This document shows, piece by piece, positions 46,606 through 56,321 of a DNA stretch of 64,000 nt. Within the stretch, counting starts at the first letter, position 1, and each line of letters opens with the position of its first letter. The stretch covers positions 30,438,001 through 30,502,000 of the forward strand of contig CANTUQ010000004.1 of assembly GCA_947683425.1 (NCBI GenBank). The letters run 5' to 3'. The position numbers and the translations under genes were made by a program. The notes under the pieces are model-generated. The model searched no databases, was not told where the DNA came from, and saw nothing but the letters and a program-made list of their open reading frames with translations. This stretch comes from Excoecaria cochinchinensis (taxonomy: Eukaryota > Streptophyta > Magnoliopsida > Malpighiales > Euphorbiaceae).

Positions 46606-49600
46606 TGTAGTGGCCCAAATACCGGTCTAAATGCGTTAGTGTAAGATTATAGTGTTTCTAGTGTGATATCAGTGTAGAGTGATATCATAAGTAGGATTGT
46701 GTGGGATAATATTGAGTATAAAGTGTGTTTGTGATATAGAAATTCTAGGCGGTTAATCTTGGGGTAGCCATACAGCTAGCCTAGCATCCGTCGGTCGAAA
46801 AATTCTAATTTGGTAAAAATGATCTGTGAGTCGTCAGGAGTCTAGTGGTGAAATCTGGAGTGAAAACGGAGTTAAATTGGCCTCCGAAAGTCATTCTGAA
46901 GTTGGCCTCCGGTTCGGTTCAAATTGAATCGGGGTTTGACCGAGATTTGACTGAGCATTTAAAAATAGTTATTGAGCCCTAATGGGTTTGTAGTGGGAAG
47001 TATAAAGGTATAAAATAATTTTCTGTAAGTTTTGACAGCATTAGAATTGGATTTTATGGCAGAACAAAAAGTGGTTGAATCGAATCGGTTTAAGTGAACC
47101 GGTGCCCAAATGGACTCCGATTGAGCTAAAATTTTGCAAGGAGGTTATATTTGATGTTCTAAGAACAATGGAATTAATTAGAATTGAAAATAAGTTGAGG
47201 AACATATAGATTCTTTGAAACAGTGAGAAATTATCGAAAAATCGAAATTTAAGTTCAAACCGGTAGGACCGCTCCTGTTGGACCTGTTCGGTTCAAATTA
47301 CACCTATAAATACCCCTTAAGACCAGATTTCTCTAGAGAATTCCCTAGAGAAACCTTCCTTCTCCTCCACCTCCTTTGGCATAATTGAGTTTTTCATCTT
47401 TTCCTCCATTTTCTTCCATTTTCTCTCATCTCCCCCCAAATCTTAGCCTCCTAAGCATATTTCAACTCCTCTACAACATGGTGATGGTGATTTAAGTCCA
47501 TTTGGTGGGCTAGAAGTTGGAAGAATCAAGGGACCAAGGTTGTGTCTTAAAAATGAGGTATGTGATTTAGGGTTCTATAATTTGAATTAAAGGTTCCTAT
47601 GGGGCTTTTCAAGTGTGTAGAATGTATTTGTAAAGTTATTTTGTAAAAAGTAAGCATGGATTTGATGTTATGGTGTTGTTTGAATTCAGCCACTTTAGGA
47701 AATTCTAAGGGAAAGGATGTTTCGAAGGAGTGAGGCTATGGAAAGGAAGTCTAAGGAGTGGAGAGCAAGAATGTAAGGTAAGTGGATACAATATCCTTCT
47801 TTTTCCATTGATTATGTATGTGTTTTAAGTTATGTCTAAGTGTGAACATGTGATTTAGGCATGAATAATTAAATCTAACTTGATAATCATGTTTATGGAC
47901 TTAAATAAGTGTATAAATATGCTTAGATTAAATTAAAACACAATGGTATGAAATCTCACATGTAGGCCGAATGGAAACTTATGGAAAACATAATGTATAT
48001 ATGGCTTTTATGGCTTATAAATGATGGATATAATGTGTATAATTTGTGTAATGTATCATAGATTAATTAAAAGATTGAAAAATAAATATGGTAAAATATT
48101 ATAGGTTTGGCCGAATGGGTTATTAAAGGATAAAATGAGGAATGTTGTGTAATATGGAATGTAAATGATGTTTTTGATGGGCTTAACATGTAAAGTGCAT
48201 GATTGAGTGGTTAATTGGAATTAAAGTGAACTTAATAAAAAATTAGTACAATGGTTGAATTGATCATGATGGATTTTTATGGTGTGATTTGATATCTATT
48301 GACATATAATGGTATGAAATGAATGGACAGTGATAAGTGAGTGTGTACGAAAAAATAAGTATTTTGTTTACTATCAGGATGATGAAATAAGTGTATATTT
48401 ATGTGAACTTATGGCATTCATGAGTGTATAATGAATATTGAGTGAATTGGAAATGAAACGAATGATGGTTGTATATTGCCCTTAGTGATCTGGTAGTAAA
48501 TCTAGTTCATAATATATATGGCTAGCCATAGGGACATCAGTGTATGCCGCGGTAGCAAGTCATCGCGACTTGTAATTATAAACCGATGATGGTCTATTCA
48601 TAAGTGTAAGTGTAGTGTAAAGTGTAAGTGTAGTGTCGTCGGAGTGTAATTTGACCCCCTAGTGGTCACTCTGACACCACTGAATTTTAACTTTGCCCCC
48701 TAGTGGCCACTTCGGTAGTTTAGGGCTATAGAGCCCAGTCTCGCATATCCAGTCTAGTGATAACTATTGGGTAAGGGAAAAAGTTGAATGAAATTGATTA
48801 AAAGGAGATTTATTGCAAAATATGGGGGAAAAGTGTAAAGAAAGAATTAATTGAATGATTAAATGGATACACATATAAGTAAGTGATAAGGATAAAGATA
48901 TAGTAATGATTAAGTGATAAAGATAAAGATATGATAATGATAGTGATAAGGATAGAGATAAGATAAGATAAGATAAGGATTGAAAATGACATTTGACTTA
49001 AAAAAAGGTACTTTAAGGGCAATACGGTAATTTAATAAAAGTTAGGGGCATAATGGTAAATATGTGATAAAATTTATTAAAATAGTGATAAATAAGAAAA
49101 TGAGTGAAAATGGGAATAAAGTGAAAGAAATAAAAAGTTTAGGGGTAAAATGGTAATTTTACACCTAATGGATAAGTATGGAGTAAGTTAGGTAAAAAGT
49201 GTAATTAATAAGAATAATAATGTAAATAAATGAAAATGTAGGGTTAAAATGGTAATTTAATGTAAAAGTGATAAATTAGGGACCTAAATGTAATTTGATA
49301 AATTAATAAGATTAAAAGTGAAATTTAAGTGTAAAAAGGGTAAATTGGTAATTAAAAGAAATAAGAAAGGGTAAAAATAGAAAATAAGAATAAGTGACGT
49401 CAAAAGTGTAAATCAAGTGTATGTAAGGACATTATGGTAATTAACTGAAAAATGAGGACATGTATGGAATTATTGAAAAGAAGGGACATGGATGGAATTG
49501 TTGAAAAGGTGGGGACGTAAATGGAATTAATGGAAAAGTTAAGGACATAATTGGAAATTAAAGAATAAGGACTCAAATGGAAATAATGAAACAGTAAGTT

Positions 49601-50325
49601 TAATTAAAGGATTAAAATGTAAATGGTGAATAATATAATTTAATGAGTGATTATGTAATTAAATTCATGAAATTATTGGCTAAAATAAATAATGGTTTAA
49701 TAAGGAAATTAATTGTGTGAATTGTTAAGTTAGAATATTAAAAATGCTTAGCTAAGTATAATGGGAAATAATAAGTGTTAAGGTAATAATGATAAATTGT
49801 AGTGTGATTAATATGAAAGTGATAGTGAAATTGACAATAACAGAATAGTGTTTAATGTAATTATAAAATAGTAAATAAGGTAAAGACAATGATAAGTGAT
49901 AGCAGTGATAGTGATAAAAGAAAGATAGTGAGTGCCGTATAAGTACGTTATAAACTATCTAAAAGACTTAGAAATAAATATTCCCATAATCTGAATAAAG
50001 GAAAATAATTACGTGTGCAGATATATGGAATTAGTATGGAAAACTTAGGATATGTATCCACCATTGGGCATTTTTAATGCTCAGCGCGTAGAATGTTATG
50101 CGCGCAGGTTATGATAGTTTAGACGTGGCCAAAGGCGTAGTAACAATAAGAAGGAATGATCGATGGCAAGGATTGAGGATTAGCATGGCATGTACACGAT
50201 CGCATTAGGGAGAAGCAATGGTATGGGTATGTGATTTGTATGTTAGTGCATTGTTATGTTTATTGTATATGTATGTTGTGAATATTGTTGTTGAAAATTT
50301 TTTTTGTGAATATTGTATATGTACC
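46606..50325 (+). mobile_element. AT-rich LTR (family C), plus orientation, 3' end uncertain
   Basis: It starts TGTAGTGGCCCAAATACCGG. It has the AAGTGAACCGGTGCCC block (47091), TAAATACCCC with TTTCTCTAGAGAA (about 47310-47345), GGCTAGCCATAGGGAC (48520), and a long purine-rich tract (48770-49950) repeating phrases such as GGGACCTAAATGTAATTTGA and GGGTAAAATGGTAATTT. Near 50066-50107 it carries the hairpin pair. It is the plus-strand relative of 3501-7527 and 7528-10544. No clear CA end was found: sequence passes into an inverted Tekay gag/leader fragment near 50325. No pol follows. Confidence 0.72.
50066..50107 (+). promoter_or_regulatory. Conserved LTR RNA hairpin pair (family C)
   Basis: GGGCATT-TTT-AATGCTC, then GCGCG...CGCGC, then AGGT. 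Both stems have sequences unlike the other families but the same architecture, so pairing rather than sequence is kept. Confidence 0.6.
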
Positions 50326-50537
50326 GAATCAGAATCCATCTAAAACAAATACAAAGACACCCGCATCAGCCAACACAGTCCTAAACATATATCTATGCAC
50401 AACAGCACCCAGAAAACGCCTAAACCGGGGTTCTGATACCAAAAAACTGTAACACTCCTTACTCATACATAGGGGAACCCATCCGCAATGGAGTGAGAAC
50501 CCATATGAGCAGGGGTGTCACCAAGAAAAACGGTACA
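50326..50537 (-). mobile_element. Inverted 5' fragment of a Tekay-type element (gag start, leader, primer site, LTR end)
   Basis: On the minus strand: the last 90 bp of an LTR (ending GTAAGGAGTGTTACA at 50448), primer site TGGTATCAGAACCCC (about 50437-50451 reversed), leader GGTTTAGGCGTTTTCTGGG, and a possible gag start ATGGATTCTGATTCG. The order matches 56110-56340 of the full-length copy. It is cut at both ends, and its LTR end belongs to the same subfamily as the LTR ending at 53358. Confidence 0.8.
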
Positions 50538-50860
50538 ATACCATTCTTTGGCTAAGATACCTGATGCCTTCCATGTCTCCATGCTTCGTCGGTATAGATC
50601 GGATCTGTCGCATGTGTTGTCGGTTTAAGACGTTCGGATTCAGTCGGATTTTTCATATGATGAGGAGCCAAAGGCTATTATAGCTCGAGAAGTGAGACAG
50701 TTGAGAAGCAAGCAAGTTCCTCTGGTCAAGGTTCTTTGGCAACATCATGGAGTTGAGGAAGCGACTTGGGAACCAGAAGCAACGATGATGATTCAGTATC
50801 CACAGTTGTTTAGTTCAGGTGAGAATTTCGAGGACGAAATTCTTGTTAGTAGGGGAGAGT
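50538..50860 (+). pseudogene. Tekay-type pol 3' end with chromodomain
   Basis: The reading starts just before FHVSMLRRYRSDLSHVLSV and then has a TAA where the family has Gln. It continues SYDEEPKAIIAREVRQLRSK, QVPLVKVLWQHHGVEEATWE and PEATMMIQYPQLFSSGENF. The last part is the C-terminal chromodomain of chromovirus integrase, thought to guide insertion toward heterochromatin by reading histone marks. It is followed by a purine-rich tract (AGTAGGGGAGAG) and the 3' LTR at 50861. Most of pol is missing: the left junction at 50537/50538 joins an inverted 5' fragment. Confidence 0.85.
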
Positions 50861-51904
50861 TGTCACACCCCGATTTCCCCCTAGTAGTTTGAGCCATGAT
50901 TGCATGTGTGTTTGTGGGTGTTTTGGCATTGTTAAGGGTATTTTGGGTTATATGCATGTTTTGTGGGTTTTATTAGAGTGTGAGTGCATGTATGATATTA
51001 GGATGTGTGTGTACGAGTCTTGTTAGTGTGTGCATGCTTATAAGCGAGTAGTGTGTGTATTAGTGAGGGTTAGTCTAGTATGTAGTGTCTTGCTTTGTTG
51101 TAGGGTGTGAATTATCAAAATCCACCAATCTCAAGGTGACATGTGGCAAGGGAAATTAAGAAGGGGTATATAAAGAGAGGAGAGAGAAAGAGAGAGTAGA
51201 ATTCTGCCCTAGCTCTACCATTTTCTTCCTCCTTCTCTCTTTTGCTTCCTCTTCCTCTTGCTATACCTTGATTCTTTCTCTTCTTGGTTATCTTGTTGGT
51301 GGATCTTGGTAATTCTCAAGAGCTTTATTAGTAAGTTAGTGGGTTTTCTCTTCTTCTTCATCATCTTCTTCTTAATTTGTTAGATGTGTTTTTAATTTAG
51401 GATTTTTGTGTTTGTATGGTTCTTGGGTTTCCAGATTTAGAAGCGCCTACTCATGATCCCAAGGGGAAAGAGAAGGCAAGTGGGAGTGGAGCTTGCAACT
51501 AGGAGCATAGGAATTTTCAGGTTTGGAAATTTATTTGAATTTGTGCATTTTTGTGATGTGGTATGTTGAATGATTTTTCTTGAAATTTGAGGTTTGATGA
51601 GGCTCATATTAGTGCAAATATTATGGGTTTTGATTTGATTTAAGTTGTGATGTATGAATGAGGAATTATTGGAGCAAATTTGAAGTTTGATGAACTTTAT
51701 TGCAATTTTTTGGGTTTGTTGATTTTGAGAGTTTGATTATGTTAATCCATGTTTTTGATTGTGTTAATTGTTGTAAAAGTTGTGTTTTATGTTATTTATG
51801 ATGATGGGAAGGTTGATTTGAGGTAAGATGAAGTTTGGGTTGATTTGTGTTTGAGATTGGAGGTTTGGGTGCTTTGGAAGTGTGATTTTCTGTAGATTTT
51901 TGCA

Positions 51905-52265
51905 CAAGAGCTAGAAATCACGACTCTGTCGCGAGCGCGACACTGTCATGAGGTCGCGAAAGAGCTCGGTGAATTCAGCCCTTGCGCGTGGCCGAGCAGA
52001 TATGGGTTGCCGATCGGCCGCAGCAAGAGCTCCCTGTCGCGAGCGCGACAGAGCGCTCGGCTGTCGAGCGAATTTTAGCAGTCCCCTGTCGCAAGCGCGA
52101 CAGCTTTTGTTGGCCACTCACTGTCGCCAGCGCGATGACCATCGTGAGCTTGACAGTGAGTTGTCCTTTTGTCTCCGCGTGAGCGCGAGGACTGCCACGA
52201 TCGCGACCTGAGGCAAGTTTCACTCTGTCGCGAGTGCGACAGACGTTGCGAGCGCGACACCCCTG
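51905..52265. repeat. Palindrome array, TCGCGAGCGCGA core
   Basis: At least seven near-copies of TGTCGCGAGCGCGACAG (51927, 52036, 52087, 52121, 52226 and others) spaced irregularly by 20-60 bp. Confidence 0.8.
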
Positions 52266-52459
52266 GCTTCAAATTGAGTTTTCTTTTGTGATTTTCGATG
52301 TTTAATTTTCGAACTTGTGATGCTTTTAGGTTTATATTTGGACTATTTTATAAAGTATATGAATATAATTGGATGTATTATGCATGGATAATTTTATGAA
52401 TTATATAAATGTGATTTGATCAATTATGCATGACTTGCAAGAGTCAGTTTAGTGGATAG

Positions 52460-52473
52460 TTAGGCATGCCTAA
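52460..52473. promoter_or_regulatory. 14-bp perfect palindrome TTAGGCATGCCTAA
   Basis: The same palindrome is at 55267-55280, a one-base variant is at 62543-62556, and a compensated form ATAGGCATGCCTAT is at 41070-41083. It always sits 3-5 bases after GTGGATAG in the LTR. A dyad binding site is one reading. Confidence 0.6.
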
Positions 52474-52886
52474 GAGAGTTCAGTAGCTGTAGCCCTCCGT
52501 TCTGTTCTAGACCCTGATCAGGTCCCCCATTTGGTTCCTCGCGAACCTCAAAGTGTTTGGATCTTGTTTAAGATCCCCTCCGTAAAATGTTTTTGAATGA
52601 GAAAATGTGATGTTGCTTTTCGATTCATACCCGTAAAGTACCGCAATGTGTTCACTCGTTATCCACTACTGTGAGTCAGTAGGTGTTATATTTCGTTGTG
52701 TTATTAGAATGTGAATCCGAATGACTATGATTATAAGTATGTGAATCTGAGTGACTCTATTTATGAGCATATGAATCAGTTAGCATATGTATATGATTGT
52801 GAGCCTTTGAATGCGTATGAATGTGACTCAATTACGATTATATATTATGATTATCAGCTTATGCCATTATGTATGCATTTTTCCTC

Positions 52887-52972
52887 GACGACCATTGTGA
52901 ATGGCCGTCCATATTATTGTTTGTTTCCCCACTAAGCATTATCGCTTAGCACGGGTGTTTCATCCGTGCAGG
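52887..52972 (+). promoter_or_regulatory. Conserved LTR RNA hairpin series
   Basis: H0 GACGACCATT-GTG-AATGGCCGTC (52887-52909). H1 CTAAGC-ATTATC-GCTTAG (52932-52949). H2 GCACGG-GTGTTTCAT-CCGTGC (52949-52969), then AGGT. The stems are perfect except one A/C mismatch in H0. Confidence 0.65.
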
Positions 52973-53358
52973 TGCGGAAGGTGTATAGCTTTTGGGAGAG
53001 TCGACGCAAGTCAAGCCAACACAGAGGGATTGATGTTAGGACTTAGCTTTTTTTCTTATGATTCTTTTTGCAATAGTGAACTCTCTTTGTATTAGTCTTT
53101 TGTTCAGCTTGAGCTTTGTAATTCTGAAAGATGTAATTATTTTGGTAATATCATAACAGTTTTGTAATGAATATTATTATTGCATCTATGAATGAATGTT
53201 CAGTTTGGATTTAAAGTTTTAAATTCCGCTGTATATATATATGTTCATTATATGTGGATGAATGTTATTGTACCATTTTGCTTGGTGACACCCCTGCTCA
53301 TAAGGGTTCTCACTCCATTGCAGATGGATTCCCCTACGTATGGGTAGGGGGTGTTACA

Positions 53359-53683
53359 CTGATACCAAAAATTGTAACACCCCTTACCTATATGTAGGGA
53401 AATTCACCGCTCGAGAAGAAGGAAGTTCCCCAATAGCTAAGGATTGTCACGAACAACACTAAACAATGCATGCAACAACTAAAACATACATCAGAAACAG
53501 AATAAATTAAAACTTCTCGAAATTAAAACAAATCATCGATAGATAGGTGAACCCAGAAATACTGAAGCTTTCATTAATACATTAAACATATGCATTACAA
53601 AGCTAAATTACAAAATAATCTATTACAAAATAGAATATACATAACGGAAATGGTATCTTACAAGATACAAAACAGAGAGCTTT
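53359..53683 (-). mobile_element. Minus-strand LTR end with primer site (left part)
   Basis: CTGATACCA (53359-53367) is the reversed primer site TGGTATCAG. The LTR end follows at 53373 (TGTAACACCCCTTACC). The LTR is split by the full-length element at 53684 and resumes at 63484. Confidence 0.8.
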
Positions 53684-54672
53684 TGTCACACCCCGTTTGC
53701 CCCCTAGTAGTATGAGCCTGTCTTTGTGAGCATGTATTTGCATGTGTTCGGCATATCATAAGGATATTTTGGTAAAAATGCATGTTTTTAGGGTTTTATT
53801 AGCACATGGTAATATGTGTGGTATTAGTGTGTGAATTAATTGGGAAATGGTTGTGTGCACTTGAGCATATCATATTAAGGTGTTTTAAGATGGGAGTGCA
53901 TAGTGTGTGTGTGTTCATACCATTGTAGGGTGTGCATTAGTTGGGAGTGCATTGGGTGTGTGTAGTGCATAGCTGTTGGGTGTGAGTGATTGGTTTCCAC
54001 CAACAGGAAAGTGACAAGTGTAGGGAAAGATGAGTTAATAGAGAAAGGAAGGTGGGAAAGGCGGAAATTCATTTCTTCTTCCCGATTCTTCTTCCTCTTT
54101 GGCTCATCTTCTTCCTTGCTCTTATTTTGAAACCCTAGCTTGAATCAAGCTACTGTTAGTGGAAATCAATCACCTCCTTGGCATTCTTTTTGTAAGTTAC
54201 TGCATTCCTCATCTTATTTTCCCTTTTGTTCTTCTTCTTTTTAATTTATGGGTTTAGATTTAACTTAGGGTTTGCATTTTTGGGTGTTCTTTGATGTGTT
54301 GTGCTTAGCTGAGGCTCCATGCGATCCCAAGGGCAAGGAGATTGCTGGGAGTAGTGGAGCTAAGTGATTTGAAGCTAAGGATTTCAGGTTTGGGACTTGT
54401 TTTAGAAATCTTGTTTGAGAATTTAAGTTACTGTAATTTAGGGTTTATGTTCTTGAGAAACTTGAATGTGTTTATGCTTGATTTTGGTTGTTTTGATTTC
54501 TGAATTAAGTTGTATTTATGCCGTTTATATTGTTTGGAGAATCTACTGGAAGGTAAGATGAGATTGGTAGTGGTTTGAATCATTTTGGAATTGATTTTTG
54601 AGTTCTGGGAATCCTGGGAATGGAAAATCGCGATCCTATTGAATTTCCCGTTTCCAGTATGTACGTGTGTGT

Positions 54673-55040
54673 CGTGACCAGCCAAGAGAGGCCAGTCACG
54701 AGTAGTGACTGCCAGTCACGACTCGTGACCAGCCAAGAGAGCCAGTCACGAGTGGTGACTACCAGTCACAACTCGTGACCAGCCAAGAGGAGGCCAGTCA
54801 CGAGTAGTGACTGCCAGTCACGACTCGTGACTAGCCAGAGAGGCCAGTCACGAGTAGTGACGGCCAGTCACGACTCGTGACCAGCCAGAGAGGGCAGTCA
54901 CGAGTGGTGACTACTAGTCACAACTCGTGACCAGCCAGGAAGAGGCCAGTCACGAGTAGTGACTGCCAGTCACGACTCGTGACCAGCTTGGAGGAGGCTA
55001 GTCACGAGTTGTGATGCCAGTCACGACTCGTGACCGGCCA
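54673..55040. repeat. Palindrome-rich array, GTCACGACTCGTGAC core
   Basis: About seven units of roughly 50 bp, each holding GTCACGAGTAGTGAC (imperfect) and GTCACGACTCGTGAC (perfect apart from the centre), joined by CAGCCAAGAGAGGCCA-type spacers. The 3' LTR has the same array with different unit order (61915-62320). Confidence 0.93.
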
Positions 55041-55547
55041 ACCTCGTTGGTCACCCCGTTCGGCCTATTTTCTAAAATTTCCCTGTTTTAACACAAAAAT
55101 GAATTTCGTACTTCTTCTGAATGGACTTATACTACTGTGTGATTCATGTCATGCTTTCATATGCTTTTATATGAGTGATACCATGATTCTTCAGATGAAT
55201 TGTATGTTGTACCTTGAATCATGAATTGAAAGACGCATAAACTTCTAGAGTCAAGTAAGTGGATAGTTAGGCATGCCTAATAGAGTCTTTTAGCTGCAAC
55301 CCTCAGTTCAGTTCGAACCCCAATCAGGTCCCCATTTGGTTCCTCGCGAACCCCTCAGTATTTGGATCTTATTTAAGACCCCCTCAGTAAAATATTGTGT
55401 TTCTGATAAAAATAAAATGATTTTTGATTTGTACCTGTGAGGTACCCTCAGTAATCGATTCGTACCCGTAAGGTACCCTCAATTCACTCGTTATCCACTA
55501 CCTCGAGTTAGCAGGTGTTCGATTAGTTTGCTCTGCTCTGATTTGAC

Positions 55548-55556
55548 TATATAAAT
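55548..55556 (+). promoter_or_regulatory. Putative TATA box of 5' LTR
   Basis: TATATAAAT, repeated in the 3' LTR at 62824-62832. It lies about 160-200 bp upstream of the hairpin series, which would therefore be transcribed. Confidence 0.5.
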
Positions 55557-55713
55557 GTGATATCTGAATGAGTATAATGATGAGATATATGTTCGATTAT
55601 TTTGGATATGGATATGAATTTGAGATGCGGAATGTATGTCTTTCAATTGTGAGCATATTTATGTGGATTATGTTATAAGCTACTGCATTTGCCATTGTGA
55701 ATGTGTTATGCCT

Positions 55714-55803
55714 TGATGACCATTATGAATGGCCGTTCATATTTTATGTGTGTTTCCCCACTAAGCGTTTATCGCTTAGCACGGTGTTTTTACCCGTGCA
55801 GGT
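55714..55803 (+). promoter_or_regulatory. Conserved LTR RNA hairpin series
   Basis: H0 around CCATT-ATG-AATGG. H1 CTAAGCG-TTTAT-CGCTTAG (55761-55779). H2 GCACGG...CCGTGC (55779-55799), then AGGT. Confidence 0.65.
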
Positions 55804-56205
55804 GCAGAAGGAGTTTTGCTTTGAGAGAGTCACCGCTGTCAAGCCAACACAGAAGGTTTTAGTGTAGGGCTTAGCTTTTGTAATAGTTGATGATTCTTTT
55901 TGTATAGAACTCTCTTGTATCAGTTTTGTTATAGCTTCCGCTTTTGTACTCATATTTTTGTTATGTAATATCTTTTGTTTCAGCTAGTTGATCAGAACAT
56001 TATTGTAATGGTTTTGTTATATTAATGCATGATCAGCTATTGCTTTCTTTTTCCTTAAAGTTTTTAATTATCCCGTATTTCGGCATGTATGTTATGAATG
56101 AATGTATGATTTGCTTTGTATCTGTTTGGTGGCACCTTGACTCATACGGCATCTCACTCCTTATCGGATGGGATCGCCTACGCATGGGAAGGGGGTGTTA
56201 CAGTT

Positions 56206-56220
56206 TTTTGTATCAGAGCC
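56206..56220 (+). other. Primer binding site, initiator-Met tRNA type
   Basis: TTTTGTATCAGAGCC starts 3 bp after the LTR end. It matches plant initiator-Met-type sites (TGGTATCAGAGC) with TT in place of the first GG positions. Confidence 0.75.
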
Positions 56221-56321
56221 CCGGTTTAGGCGTTTCTGGGTGTTGTTGTTGTGTTAAGTTGTTTAGATGTGTATGTGTCTAGATCTGTGTTGGCTGATGT
56301 GGTTGTTTTTTATTTGTTTAT

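Larger units (their letters stand above)
50861..53358 (+). mobile_element. Tekay-type 3' LTR
   Basis: 2,498 bp, TGTCACACCCCG...GGGGGTGTTACA, preceded by pol and a polypurine tract. It contains palindromes built on CTGTCGCGAGCGCGACAG (51905-52265), the 14-bp palindrome TTAGGCATGCCTAA (52460-52473) and the hairpin series (52887-52972). The bases after it (CTGATACCA) are the reversed primer site of a neighbouring minus-strand LTR. Confidence 0.88.
53684..56202 (+). mobile_element. 5' LTR of full-length Tekay-type element
   Basis: TGTCACACCCCG...GGGGGTGTTACA. In order: palindrome array (54673-55040), TTAGGCATGCCTAA (55267-55280), TTCCTCGCGAACC block, TATA-like box (55548-55556), hairpin series (about 55714-55803), GTCAAGCCAACACAGAAGG and the terminus. 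Confidence 0.92.

Noticed and set aside
54673..55040. Repeat-spacer array resembling CRISPR
   Set aside because: The spacers are themselves repeats, the unit is palindromic and varies in length, it lies in an LTR, and the genome is a plant's.
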